Shown here in pieces: positions 10,136 through 19,408 of a DNA stretch of 64,000 nucleotides (positions are counted from its first letter, which is position 1; each line of letters opens with the position of its first letter). Under the pieces are notes generated by a model. That model was not told the DNA's origin and searched no databases. It saw only the letters and a program-made list of their open reading frames with translations. The position numbers and the translations under genes are program-made. Origin of the DNA: Lachnospira pectinoschiza (GTDB lineage: Bacteria; Bacillota; Clostridia; Lachnospirales; Lachnospiraceae). The stretch is from NCBI RefSeq assembly GCF_900103815.1, contig NZ_FNHZ01000006.1, forward strand, positions 101,726-165,725. The letters run 5' to 3'.

Positions 10136-10337
10136 AATATTTTTGCAAAGTCAGAAAGTGTACAAAAGTATCATCGATGATACTATGTTTTAAAAAACTG
10201 CGTACTTGTTTATTTTGGCTAGTTTACTATATCATTTAAGTATGGATTATTTTAGTAATTAGATTACAAAATAATAAAGGAGATTAGAATTGAGGTGATT
10301 CTGATTCAATGCTTTAGGAAAGAGAGGTGTTCTTTTA

Positions 10338-11210
10338 TTGCATGATATTTGGAACCCATGGCATGGCTGTAGAAAATGTAGTGAGGGCTGTCAAAATTGT
10401 TATATGTTTTACAATGATTCTCTTCATGGAAAGAATGGAGCAGATATTTATAGGACAAAGGCTGGATTTAAATATCCATTAAGTAAAGATCGCAATGGTA
10501 GATATAAAGTTAAAAGTGGGGAAAAGATTCGTGTTTGTATGAATAGTGATTTCTTTTTAGAAGAAGCTGATATGTGGAGAGATGAAGCTTGGGCAATAAT
10601 TAGACAAAGACCAGATGTTATATTTTGGCTTCTAACTAAGAGGCCAGAACGAGTTAGCAACTGTCTTCCTTATGATTGGGGTGATGGTTGGGAAAATGTA
10701 ATGTTTAATGTTAGTTGCGAAAACCAGAAAAGGGCAGATGAGCGAATTCCCATACTTCTTGATTTGCCCTTTAAGCATAAAGGAATTATGTGTGCTCCGT
10801 TTATAGGACCGGTTAGTATTAAAAAATACTTGCCAGAAAACCAAATAGAGCAGGTGCTTTGTGATGGAGAAAATTACAATGGCGCCCGTCCCTGTCATTA
10901 TGAATGGGTAAAGCAACTACATGATGAATGCAAGGAGTATAATGTTGGATTTATATTTTGTAGTATAGGAAGCTGCTTTGTTAAAGATAATAAGATTTAT
11001 CGTGTTAAAAGTGGCAAAATAAGAAGTGAACAAGCTGCCCTTTCAGGTCTTAGTTTTCCGGGAAAAGCTATTGATTTTAGGTTAACTAATGAATGGGGAA
11101 TGCCACTTTTTGATGATATGCTCTATAAAGCGTATTATGGTAAAGAATGTGAAAATTGTGGAATGCGATTGGCTTGTAATGGTTGCACCCAGTGTGGAAA
11201 ATGTGAATAG
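10338..11210 (+). CDS. DUF5131 (phage Gp37/Gp68-like) protein, radical-SAM-like
   Basis: The 290-residue protein opens with IWNPWHGCRKCSEGCQNCYMF, the DUF5131 hallmark including a CxxxCxxC cluster (residues 14, 18 and 21) like radical SAM enzymes. It continues with WLLTKRPERV, NVMFNVSCENQ and IMCAPFIGPVS, and ends in a second Cys-rich tail (CENCGMRLACNGCTQCGKCE). Function is unknown; the family often occurs on phages and islands. The start is TTG with AGAGAGG 10 bases upstream; no better in-frame ATG exists. It lies just outside the left end of the proposed island. Confidence 0.82.
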   Translation: MHDIWNPWHGCRKCSEGCQNCYMFYNDSLHGKNGADIYRTKAGFKYPLSKDRNGRYKVKSGEKIRVCMNSDFFLEEADMWRDEAWAIIRQRPDVIFWLLTKRPERVSNCLPYDWGDGWENVMFNVSCENQKRADERIPILLDLPFKHKGIMCAPFIGPVSIKKYLPENQIEQVLCDGENYNGARPCHYEWVKQLHDECKEYNVGFIFCSIGSCFVKDNKIYRVKSGKIRSEQAALSGLSFPGKAIDFRLTNEWGMPLFDDMLYKAYYGKECENCGMRLACNGCTQCGKCE

Positions 11211-11229
11211 ATATATTGATATTTGAGGT

Positions 11230-11250
11230 AAAAATACTATTCATCTGCCA
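11230..11250. repeat. Left copy of 21-bp direct repeat (candidate attL)
   Basis: This is identical over 21 bases (AAAAATACTATTCATC and five more) to 26470-26490, where the same bases encode KILFIC and the first two bases of the His codon of a low-molecular-weight phosphatase. Here the repeat is followed by unrelated sequence. That is the expected leftover of site-specific integration into the 5' end of that gene. Confidence 0.75.
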
Positions 11251-11260
11251 TAATAATTTT

Positions 11261-12232
11261 TTATTTCTGGAAGGCTTTTCGATAATTTAATGGTGATAAT
11301 CCTTTTGCTTCACTGAAAAGCTTCGCGAAATGACCAGACGACACATAACCCACTGCTTTCGCCACTTGAGAAACCGGAAGATTAGTGTAGGCTAGTAGAT
11401 GTTCAGCATGGTCGATTCTTACCTTTTGTAGATATTCCGCAATCGTCATTCCATAATATGCTTTAAAGGCACTTTTTAATTTAGTTGTTCCCATACAGGC
11501 AATTCTTGCTAATGACTCAATGGATATTTTATCCGCATAATGATCATTAATGTAAAGGCCAAGACTGTTTAATAATTCTACATCTGTAGATGAAAGAACA
11601 GTTTTTGCTTTTATATTAAGTTTTCTGTGATGCTCAAAGATGAGAGAAAGCGCTTCTCTAGCTTTAGCATCATAGAACAGTACAGTAGCTGATGCAGAGC
11701 CTTTGTATTTCCATATGTCCCAAAGGAGTTTCTTCATTTCAGGGAAGTCAGCTGTTTCATCTATACACTTAAAGGCAGTTTCAGGATTCTCATAGGCAGA
11801 GCCAAAACTATCTTTAAGAATCTGATGGAAGAAGTCTGGCTGATACTCAATTCCTATAGAACGTATCGGTATATTCCGATGTATAAGAGCATGGAAAGGT
11901 TCATTGCCACCCAGAAAACTCTTTATAACTTTACATTTAAGATTACGATAAGGGTTTAGTTCTTCACCAGATATTGATTCGTACCAAGTAATGCTAAGAC
12001 ACTCAGGTACATCCATTTTTAAAACAGTATCTTCTTTAAATGAGAAATCATGTATTTTGATGTTGTATTGTTCAGGGACTTCGTAATACCAGTAGTATCC
12101 ACTTCCTATTTCAGGTAAAACCTCAAAGCAATCACCTCCACTTGGAAAATTCTTGGGTGCTTTGCATGGGCGAAAACCTGCATTTTGAAATAATTCTTTG
12201 TAATATCCGTTATTTTTATTCCTCATATTCAT
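11261..12232 (-). CDS. AraC family transcriptional regulator (PchR/YbtA-like)
   Basis: The 323-residue protein has an N-terminal ligand-sensing part (to about residue 210) and two C-terminal helix-turn-helices: ISIESLARIACMGTTKLKSAF and LPVSQVAKAVGYVSSGHFAKLF, ending in SPLNYRK. This arrangement is typical of siderophore-responsive AraC activators. It is transcribed away from the transporter operon that begins at 12350, and two direct repeats spaced 21 bp lie in the shared intergenic region. I infer that it activates the transporter genes in response to an imported ligand. ATG at 12232 or 12226 are both possible. Confidence 0.88.
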   Translation of the reverse strand: MNMRNKNNGYYKELFQNAGFRPCKAPKNFPSGGDCFEVLPEIGSGYYWYYEVPEQYNIKIHDFSFKEDTVLKMDVPECLSITWYESISGEELNPYRNLKCKVIKSFLGGNEPFHALIHRNIPIRSIGIEYQPDFFHQILKDSFGSAYENPETAFKCIDETADFPEMKKLLWDIWKYKGSASATVLFYDAKAREALSLIFEHHRKLNIKAKTVLSSTDVELLNSLGLYINDHYADKISIESLARIACMGTTKLKSAFKAYYGMTIAEYLQKVRIDHAEHLLAYTNLPVSQVAKAVGYVSSGHFAKLFSEAKGLSPLNYRKAFQK

Positions 12233-12235
12233 TCC

Positions 12236-12264
12236 AATCCGACGGATTATTTATGAAATCCGAC
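12236..12264. promoter_or_regulatory. Candidate AraC operator (direct repeats)
   Basis: AATCCGAC at 12236-12243 is repeated exactly at 12257-12264, 21 bp apart (two helical turns), just upstream of the araC start. Direct half-sites on one DNA face are typical of AraC-family binding. Confidence 0.5.
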
Positions 12265-12282
12265 ATTTGATATCGTAGGTAA

Positions 12283-12311
12283 TTGTAACATTCTTTTTAT
12301 TTGATTACAAT
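12283..12311 (+). promoter_or_regulatory. Promoter of the ABC transporter operon
   Basis: TTGTAA at 12283-12288 and TACAAT at 12306-12311 have a 17-base spacer, 38 bases before the ATG at 12350. The -35 lies just downstream of the candidate AraC repeats, as expected for an activated promoter. Confidence 0.65.
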
Positions 12312-12349
12312 ACAAGGCGGTACCAAAGTAATTGGAGGATTGATGTTTT

Positions 12350-14119
12350 ATGAGAAATAAAAGGAATCAAAATGGATTTTCTTTATTGATGAAATGGGCG
12401 GGTAGAAATAGGTTTTTAATCTATGCTTCCGTCGTTTTGGCACTTTTATCAAGTCTGTGTGGTATTGCGCCATACTATGTGTTTTATAAAGTAATAGATG
12501 CCGCCGTTGCAGGCACGCTTGATGTTCATTATGCAGTTCGGTTAGCGATTATTCTTGTTGTATTTGTGGCAATACGTGTAGTTTGTAATGGGGTGGCTGC
12601 TTTGCTTTCCCACAAGGGAGCTTATAATTCGCTTTACCTTGTTCGATGCATGGTTTGTGATCATTTGGCTAAATTGCCAATGGGCATTCTGAATGAGCGC
12701 AGCTTGGGGGAAATTAAATGCGTCATGAATGAAAGCATCGAAAAGCTAGAGTTATTTTTGGCTCATAATCTACCGGAATTGGTATTGTATTTAAGCGGGC
12801 CGGTTGTGATGTTTATATGGTTGTTTACAATCAATCGTATATTGGCTCTTTTAAGCATACTTCCCCTATTCTTTGTCTTTATTGTCATGATGTTTATGTT
12901 TAAGAAATTTTTTGCATTTATGGATCGTATCAGCGCATCGTCTGGTACTCTTTCTAGTTCTGTTTCTGAGTATATCAATGGAATGAAACTGATTAAAGCA
13001 TATAACATGAGTGTCAGTTCTTTTCGAAAATATGCGAATGCAATTGAAGATCAATTTTCAATGTGGAGTCTTATTTCTAAAGCTACAGCACCACTTTATG
13101 CCGCATATGTTATTTTGTTAGAATGTGGAATATTATTCTTGGTTCCGGCTGGTGGTTGGTTATATGTGCACGGACATGTTAGTGCCGGAATTCTTCTTTT
13201 ATTTGCCTTTATCGGCACACAATATCTTACAGAAATACGTCCACTTCAGGAACTTTCCAATAACTTATCCTTTGCTTTAAATGGTGTTAATCAGGTTAGG
13301 GACATATTAGAACTTCCCACTTTTGAAGGAACTAAAGAATTTCCTGAAAATCATGACATCTCGATTGAAAATGTGCGTTTTTCTTACGATGGCAAGGTAA
13401 ATGTTTTGGAAGATGTGAACTTTACAATTAAGGAGAATGAGCAGATTGCCGTTGTGGGAGCTTCCGGAGGAGGAAAAACAACGCTGATACAACTTATTGC
13501 CCGTTTCTACGATGTGAGTGAGGGAGCCATAAAAATAGGTGGTATTAATGTGAAAGATATAAGATATGAGGAACTATTGCAAAATATTTCTGTTATATTT
13601 CAAAATGCTTTTTTAACAAGAGGCAGTTTGTATGAAAATATAGCAATGGGCAAAAATGCCACTCTTGAAGAAGTCAGAAATGCAGCAAAATTAGCTCAAA
13701 TTGATGACTTCATTATGAGTCTTCCTGACAAATATGATACTTCGGTAGGTAATTTTGGTGGTAGATTTTCAGGCGGTCAGAAGCAAAGAATCTGTATTGC
13801 GCGAGCAATCTTAAAGAATGCACCTATCCTCATATTGGATGAAGCAACGAGCGCTGCTGATCCTGAAAATCAGGTTGAAATTGATAAGGCCATAGTCAAT
13901 CTCTGTGAAGGTAAGACGGTCATCATAGTGGCTCATAGACTTGGTATCACGACACTATGTAATCGTGTTGCAGTGGTGGAAAAGCACACCGTTAGTGACG
14001 TATTGCCGCTTGAGGAACTCCTTTCTAAAAATGCTTATTTTGCTAAGAGTTGGCAGGATTACAATGCTGCAAGAACAATGAAATATAGCGCTAAAAGAGG
14101 TGATTTTTATGAGCAATAA
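12350..14119 (+). CDS. ABC transporter, fused permease and ATPase (YbtP/IrtA-type exporter fold), first half
   Basis: The 589-residue protein has six membrane segments within residues 20-300 and a C-terminal ATPase with Walker A GASGGGKTT, Q-loop (VIFQNAF), signature FSGGQKQR, Walker B ILILDEATSAAD and the H-loop AHR. The following gene encodes a matching half, so they probably form a heterodimer. Exporter-fold pairs next to an AraC regulator resemble YbtP/YbtQ, which import metal-siderophore complexes; direction here is inferred. RBS TTGGAGG precedes it and the next gene overlaps by 11 bases. Confidence 0.9.
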   Translation: MRNKRNQNGFSLLMKWAGRNRFLIYASVVLALLSSLCGIAPYYVFYKVIDAAVAGTLDVHYAVRLAIILVVFVAIRVVCNGVAALLSHKGAYNSLYLVRCMVCDHLAKLPMGILNERSLGEIKCVMNESIEKLELFLAHNLPELVLYLSGPVVMFIWLFTINRILALLSILPLFFVFIVMMFMFKKFFAFMDRISASSGTLSSSVSEYINGMKLIKAYNMSVSSFRKYANAIEDQFSMWSLISKATAPLYAAYVILLECGILFLVPAGGWLYVHGHVSAGILLLFAFIGTQYLTEIRPLQELSNNLSFALNGVNQVRDILELPTFEGTKEFPENHDISIENVRFSYDGKVNVLEDVNFTIKENEQIAVVGASGGGKTTLIQLIARFYDVSEGAIKIGGINVKDIRYEELLQNISVIFQNAFLTRGSLYENIAMGKNATLEEVRNAAKLAQIDDFIMSLPDKYDTSVGNFGGRFSGGQKQRICIARAILKNAPILILDEATSAADPENQVEIDKAIVNLCEGKTVIIVAHRLGITTLCNRVAVVEKHTVSDVLPLEELLSKNAYFAKSWQDYNAARTMKYSAKRGDFYEQ

Positions 14120-15809
14120 ATTATTTAAACCTACGAAAAGATTACAACTATCAATTACAGGTGTCGTTTTAGAAGGTATTATATCCGGTTGCAATTTCAT
14201 GGTTCTATTTAAGGTTTTAGAGCTTATTTTTGGGAAAACAATTTTCTTTGGAGATATTTTGAGAGCAACAGGATGTCTCGGCATTATATTTGTATTACGC
14301 CTAATTCTTTATTCGGTTTCCTATACGGAAAGTCAAATTGGTGGAGCGGGAGTTTCTGAAAATTTACGCGTAGGTATCGGTGATAAATTGCGAAGAATTC
14401 CACTTGGCAATTTTACAAAAAAAAGAATGGGCTATTACATGAATGCAGCTACGAATGAAGTTGCTGATTATGAACAGATTTTAACACATAAACTTGCGGA
14501 CATAATTAAATTCTGTGTACTCATTGTCGTTTTAGCTCTTTATGTTTCATTAAAAAATATGTATATCGGTTTCATCATGTTTGCATCATTACTGCTTTTA
14601 ATTCCTGCTTTAAAGCTGTCATTTCATCTGGTCAATAAATATGGAACAACCAAAAATCTTGCCAGAGAAGAAACTGTCAGCGCCATTAGTGAATACCTTT
14701 TAGGAAGCCAGACACTAAGATCTTATGGTATGGCCGGGAAGAAAAATATTGCTTTGCGAAATACTATGAAGGAGTTTTCGAATGTAAGCTATCAATATGA
14801 ACGTGCCTTGATTCCTGTTGGATTTGCTTTCATGTTTTGTGTATATGTGGGTGCTGCGGCTTCAATTTATATTGCCGTTAATGCTATGGTGCTGCAAGAA
14901 TTAAGCGCAGCAGAATTAATCGTAATTATAATGCTATCCTTATTTTCCTGCAAAGTGGAAGCGTCTTTATACGTAAGTATCGTAGCATATCGAAATCTTC
15001 TTATATCAAAATCGAAAATAGCAAAATTATTTGATGAGAAAGAGGAAGAAAAAGGATCCGGAAGTTATGCACCTGAGACCTTTAAAATTAGTTTTGAAAA
15101 TGTAAACTTTTCCTATGTAAAGGGGGAAAGAGTACTTACGAATCTAAGCTTTGAAATACCTGAGAATAAAATTACAGCAATCGTTGGAGAATCGGGTTCT
15201 GGAAAGACGACTATTTTTAATTTGCTGTCTAAATATTACGAAGCAGATTCTGGCACAATACTGATTGACCATGAGGATATCTCTAAAGCTGATGTAGAAA
15301 CCGTATTATCAAATATAAGTCTCGTTGATCAGGATGTATTTTTATTTAATGACACGATTAGGAACAATTTACGTTTTGCAGCTCCAACAGCCACTGATGA
15401 GGAGATTATCAATGCATGCCAAAAAGCCAATTGCAATTTTATTGAGTACCTACCTGAAGGAATAAATACAGTGGTTGGAGAAAATGGCAATAAATTATCC
15501 GGAGGTGAAAGACAAAGACTTTCTATTGCTCGAGCCATCCTAAGAAACAGTAATATTGTTCTTTTAGATGAAGCCACAGCGTCACTTGATATTGAAAATG
15601 AATTGCTCGTTAAAAAGGCTGTACAGCATTTGTTGGAGTTAGGTAAAACAGTCGTTATGATTGCACACACATTGCCTATTGTTCAATCAGCTGATCAGAT
15701 TTTGGTAATTGATCATGGAACAGTTATTGAATATGGTAGCCATGAAGAATTATTAGTAAAAAATGGAAAGTATACGGCCATGTGGAATGCATCAAAACTT
15801 ACGAAATAA
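14109..15809 (+). CDS. ABC transporter, fused permease and ATPase (YbtQ/IrtB-type exporter fold), second half
   Basis: The 566-residue protein has six membrane segments in the first 300 residues, then the ATPase: Walker A GESGSGKTT, Q-loop (SLVDQDVF), signature LSGGERQR, Walker B IVLLDEATASLD and H-loop AHT. The ATG at 14109 follows AAAAGAGG by 8 bases and lies inside the end of the preceding gene, so translation is coupled. It probably pairs with the 12350 product to form one transporter for a metallophore or similar small molecule (inferred). Confidence 0.9.
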   Translation: MSNKLFKPTKRLQLSITGVVLEGIISGCNFMVLFKVLELIFGKTIFFGDILRATGCLGIIFVLRLILYSVSYTESQIGGAGVSENLRVGIGDKLRRIPLGNFTKKRMGYYMNAATNEVADYEQILTHKLADIIKFCVLIVVLALYVSLKNMYIGFIMFASLLLLIPALKLSFHLVNKYGTTKNLAREETVSAISEYLLGSQTLRSYGMAGKKNIALRNTMKEFSNVSYQYERALIPVGFAFMFCVYVGAAASIYIAVNAMVLQELSAAELIVIIMLSLFSCKVEASLYVSIVAYRNLLISKSKIAKLFDEKEEEKGSGSYAPETFKISFENVNFSYVKGERVLTNLSFEIPENKITAIVGESGSGKTTIFNLLSKYYEADSGTILIDHEDISKADVETVLSNISLVDQDVFLFNDTIRNNLRFAAPTATDEEIINACQKANCNFIEYLPEGINTVVGENGNKLSGGERQRLSIARAILRNSNIVLLDEATASLDIENELLVKKAVQHLLELGKTVVMIAHTLPIVQSADQILVIDHGTVIEYGSHEELLVKNGKYTAMWNASKLTK

Positions 15810-15818
15810 TTCAAGATG

Positions 15819-15847
15819 GACGAACAAAAGTAAAAATTAGACGAACA
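15819..15847. promoter_or_regulatory. Second pair of 21-bp-spaced direct repeats
   Basis: GACGAACA at 15819-15826 recurs at 15840-15847, again 21 bp apart, in the 133-base gap before the ECF genes. It may be a regulator site or chance; the motif differs from that at 12236. Confidence 0.3.
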
Positions 15848-15942
15848 TGATAGAAATGGATTGTTTAATTCGTATAAACATGATAAAAAGTTAGTTGCGG
15901 CTAACAGAAGCTGCTATATGAGATAAAGAGAGGTAAACTAAA

Positions 15943-16542
15943 ATGAATAAAAAAGGTGATAAATTAAATGCGAGAGATTTCATAATCACAGGAATATTCT
16001 CTGTATTATTTCTTATGGCTGTTATGATTGGAGGAGGTCCATTTGCTGCTATACCTTCATTAACATTCTATTTTCCTATTGGAGCGGCAGTTCTGGCAGG
16101 ACCAATCTTCATGTTATTTATAGCTAAAGTTCCTAAGCGTGGTGCATTGGCAATTGTTGGTGTTGTTGAATGCATTTTAGGTACTCTTACCGGCATGCAT
16201 TGGGGGTTAAATTTTGGAATCTTAATATGCAGTATTATTGCTGCAGTTATTGCAGGCTTTGAAAACTTCAAAAATCAGAAATTAAATTTAGTTGCCTATA
16301 TTGTTTACTGTATTGGCGCTATGGGCACTTATTTTGTATTCTACTTTAATCGTGAATCATGGATTTCCTTCATGTTACAAAAAGGAACGGAACAATCTTA
16401 TATTGATGTAATGAGTTCTGTTGCGACAGGTAAAATGATGCTCATTATGATTGTTGGTACAATCATTGTTGCTAGCTTAAGTGGTTTATTAGGTCTGCGA
16501 TTAATGCGTAAGCAATTTGTGAAAGCAGGTATTGTGGAATGA
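15943..16542 (+). CDS. ECF transporter S component, MptD/Trep_Strep family
   Basis: The 199-residue membrane protein has five or six hydrophobic segments and the family pattern: basic start, MNKKGDKLNARDFIITGIFS, then GGGPFAAIPSLTFYFPIGAA and a conserved GTLTGMHWG loop. S components bind the substrate in the membrane for the energy-coupling module encoded directly downstream. The ligand of this family is not established. RBS AGAGAGG precedes it. Its stop overlaps the T-component start (ATGA), showing operon organisation. Confidence 0.88.
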   Translation: MNKKGDKLNARDFIITGIFSVLFLMAVMIGGGPFAAIPSLTFYFPIGAAVLAGPIFMLFIAKVPKRGALAIVGVVECILGTLTGMHWGLNFGILICSIIAAVIAGFENFKNQKLNLVAYIVYCIGAMGTYFVFYFNRESWISFMLQKGTEQSYIDVMSSVATGKMMLIMIVGTIIVASLSGLLGLRLMRKQFVKAGIVE

Positions 16543-17240
16543 TACGAATTGACCCGCGAACAAAGATGATTTTAATAGCAATTACCCTTTTATTTAGTAT
16601 GCTCATACCAACGGGTATTTATACTTGTTTGTGGATTTTATTGATTGCCATCTTAGGCATATTACTAGGACGATGGCAAAAGACTGTTAGAACTGTAATT
16701 GTATTTGCGGTTCTTTGGTTTATCAGTTTGTACTTTTTATCACTTTTCAGTGGAACTGCCTATATAAGTTTGATGGTATGGCTGGGGCTGGTATTTAAAT
16801 GCTATCCATGCTGTATGATGGCCGGTGTTGTTATCGGAACCACGCAAATGGGAGAATTTATGGCTGCCATGTCTAAATGGAGGATTCCACGAAGTGTTGT
16901 CATTCCGTTAGCGATTATCTTTAGATATATACCAACGCTAAAAGAGGATTGGAGCCATATACGTGATGCTATGGCCTTTAGGGGAATTAGTTTTTCACCC
17001 TTATGTTTCCTTAAGAATCCGGGGACTGTCATTGATGCTTTATATTTGCCAGTTTTAGTTACTGCATGTAAAAGTGCTGATGAATTATCTTCCTCTGCTA
17101 TCACAAGAGGAATTGAAAATCCTGGTAAAAGAACAAGTCGACTTCATATTAAGTTTGGAATGGCTGATGGTGTTTTGTTGCTGGTATTTTTGCTGGCATT
17201 TGTATGTATACTGGCAATTAATAAAGGGGGAAGCGTATGA
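16539..17240 (+). CDS. ECF transporter T component (transmembrane)
   Basis: The 233-residue protein has four to six membrane segments and the EcfT pattern: IDPRTKMILIAI at the N-terminus and the cytoplasmic coupling helix region RYIPTLKEDWSHIRDAMAFRGIS, then ACKSADELSSSAITRGI. It connects the S component to the ATPase. It overlaps both neighbours by 4 bases, so the three ECF subunits are likely made in fixed ratio. Confidence 0.9.
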   Translation: MIRIDPRTKMILIAITLLFSMLIPTGIYTCLWILLIAILGILLGRWQKTVRTVIVFAVLWFISLYFLSLFSGTAYISLMVWLGLVFKCYPCCMMAGVVIGTTQMGEFMAAMSKWRIPRSVVIPLAIIFRYIPTLKEDWSHIRDAMAFRGISFSPLCFLKNPGTVIDALYLPVLVTACKSADELSSSAITRGIENPGKRTSRLHIKFGMADGVLLLVFLLAFVCILAINKGGSV

Positions 17241-18649
17241 ATATAGAATTTAAAAATGTAAGTTTCGCCTATCCTGGAAAAGAGAACGGTGCACTTGAAG
17301 ATGTTAATTTCCAAATTAAGCAGGGAGAATTTGTCCTACTTGTTGGTGAATCCGGTTGTGGGAAAACAACAATTACCAGAATCTTAAATGGTTTAATTCC
17401 CAGTTTCTATGGTGGTAATTTAAAAGGAAATGTACTTTTAGATGGCAAAGATATTCGTGAGTATAAAAGCTATGAGCTATCCTCTTTGGTTGGTAGTGTA
17501 TTTCAAAATCCAAGAACGCAATTCTTTAATGCGGATACTGATGGTGAAATTGTCTTTGGCCTGGAAAATGCGGGTATACAACGAGATGTAATTAAAGCTG
17601 AACTAGACCGGGTGACAAGCGAGTTACATTTAGAGCAATTAAGAAATAGAAATATCTTTAAATTATCTGGAGGTGAAAAACAAAAAATAGCCTTCGCTAG
17701 TGTATATGCAACGAATCCAAAAATATACTTGATGGATGAACCATCCGCGAACCTTGATACCCAAGGCATTGGTGAAATTAAACAATGCCTAGAGAAAATA
17801 AAAAGAGAAGGCGGGACGGTAATCGTTGCTGAACATCGTTTATATTATCTAACATCTTTAATTGATCGCGTGATTTACTTGGAAAATGGGAAAATAAAAC
17901 AAGAAATAGATGGGGATACATTTCGAACCATGGATCTGAATACTTTAAATGCAATGGGACTAAGGACCAACAAGTATGAATTGCCATGTTATGAATATAA
18001 AAAATGCGATTATAAACAGCAGGAAACAAAATGTATCAATGATTGTTTGAGCCTGAAAGGTTTATCGGTAGAACTTAACAAACATAAAGTTTTGAATTCG
18101 CTTAATAAAGACTTTTATCCGAATCAAATATATTGTGTTGTAGGGAACAATGGGGCGGGTAAAAGCACTCTTCTGCGTGCTATTTGCGGTTTAATTAAGC
18201 CAAGTCAAGGGGCAATCAGTTTATATGGGAAAACAGTATCTGGTAAAGAACGGATGCAGAAATCTTTTATTGTAATGCAAGATGTTAATTATCAATTATT
18301 TGCGGATTCTCTATTAAATGAATGCCTTATTGGTGCCAAAGAGGATTCATTAGCATTGGCCGAAAAGACACTTGATGAAATGAACCTTCTACAATACAAA
18401 GATTGTCATCCAAATACACTTTCAGGAGGTCAAAAACAACGACTTGCAATTGCTGTAAGTCTAATGATGGATAAAGAGATCCTTCTTTTTGATGAACCTA
18501 CCAGTGGGCTGGATTACAAAAATATGCGATTATGTGCAAACATTTTAAAGAAGTTAGCTAATAAAGGGAAGATAATTATTGTAGTGACGCATGATGAAGA
18601 ATTAATCAGTCAATGCTGTGATGAAATATTTAAATTAGAAAATAATTAA
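17237..18649 (+). CDS. ECF transporter ATPase, two ABC domains in one chain
   Basis: The 470-residue protein carries two nucleotide-binding domains. The first has Walker A GESGCGKTT, signature LSGGEKQK and Walker B IYLMDEPSANLD. The second has Walker A GNNGAGKST, signature LSGGQKQR and Walker B ILLFDEPTSGLD followed by THD. This fused EcfA-EcfA' form powers the S/T unit upstream. It is the last gene of the transporter operon; a hairpin with a T run follows at 18757. Confidence 0.92.
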   Translation: MNIEFKNVSFAYPGKENGALEDVNFQIKQGEFVLLVGESGCGKTTITRILNGLIPSFYGGNLKGNVLLDGKDIREYKSYELSSLVGSVFQNPRTQFFNADTDGEIVFGLENAGIQRDVIKAELDRVTSELHLEQLRNRNIFKLSGGEKQKIAFASVYATNPKIYLMDEPSANLDTQGIGEIKQCLEKIKREGGTVIVAEHRLYYLTSLIDRVIYLENGKIKQEIDGDTFRTMDLNTLNAMGLRTNKYELPCYEYKKCDYKQQETKCINDCLSLKGLSVELNKHKVLNSLNKDFYPNQIYCVVGNNGAGKSTLLRAICGLIKPSQGAISLYGKTVSGKERMQKSFIVMQDVNYQLFADSLLNECLIGAKEDSLALAEKTLDEMNLLQYKDCHPNTLSGGQKQRLAIAVSLMMDKEILLFDEPTSGLDYKNMRLCANILKKLANKGKIIIVVTHDEELISQCCDEIFKLENN

Positions 18650-18756
18650 TTATTACTATGCCTGAATTATAATTTTACGAACAAAGCACTTTTATATCTG
18701 AAAATGCTTTTTATAGAAGAATTACACAAAGGAAATTGTTCATGAAATAAAGAATT

Positions 18757-18801
18757 ATCCGGTGATGTGTGGAAATGTATCCATGCGTTACCGGATTTTT
18801 T
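18757..18801 (+). terminator. Terminator after the ECF operon
   Basis: Outer stem ATCCGGT / ACCGGAT at 18757-18796 with inner TGGA/TCCA is followed by TTTTT. It sits in the 270-base gap between the ECF ATPase gene and the pstS remnant; nothing else is recognised there. Confidence 0.65.
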
Positions 18802-18921
18802 GGTTATGTCCTTATCGATTGTGTTGTATTTGCACAATTATGAATTTGTGTGTTTTTTACTTACTATTTACTTGGGATAGATAACAGATTTTACATGTGA
18901 CAAGTATTCTAACCATGGTGA

Positions 18922-19215
18922 AACTGTTATTTGTATGATATCGGTAACGCATCTAGAGCACTTAAAGACGAAGAAAGCGCTGATGGATGTGTAGAAAATG
19001 TTATAGCTATTGATGTTATCGCCGTTATCACAGATAAAAATAGCAGCGTATCTGATATTACATCTGAAAACCTTGCGAGAGTATACAGAGGAGAAATTAC
19101 AAATTGGAGTGAACTCGGTGTAGAGGATCAGCCAATCGTAGTCATTGGTAGAGAGGATGGTTCCGGCACAAGAGATGCATTCGAAGAATTAATGTATGTA
19201 GAAGATGTGCTGTAG
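18922..19215 (+). pseudogene. Remnant of a phosphate-binding protein gene (pstS-like)
   Basis: About 97 codons read YDIGNASRALKDEE, then IAIDVIAVITDKNS, LARVYRGEITNWSELG and IGREDGSGTRDAFEE, all typical of the middle of PstS periplasmic-type phosphate-binding proteins (normally about 280-300 residues). A TGA lies directly upstream (18919), there is no signal peptide, no good start or RBS, and the frame stops soon after the DGSGTRDAFEE motif. It is a decayed fragment; no other pst gene is nearby. Confidence 0.75.
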
Positions 19216-19269
19216 ATTGACACGGACTGGTGGGGTGTTATTTGTTTGAACTCATAATTTTTATCGTAG

Positions 19270-19294
19270 ATTGTGCCGACAGTGTCGGAACAAT
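19270..19294. promoter_or_regulatory. 25-bp interrupted palindrome
   Basis: ATTGT-g-CCGACA-g-TGTCGG-a-ACAAT is symmetric over 22 of 25 positions. There is no T run, so it looks more like a protein-binding site or RNA hairpin than a terminator. It lies between the pstS remnant and the fic operator array. Confidence 0.4.
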
Positions 19295-19408
19295 TATAAA
19301 GAGTAGATTACGAAAATGGTAAGCTATCACATTGAAGGTGTTCGCATCATAGAATATAATAAAATAATGAGTTTTTATTTTGCTTATGATAAATGTACCA
19401 AGGCTTAA

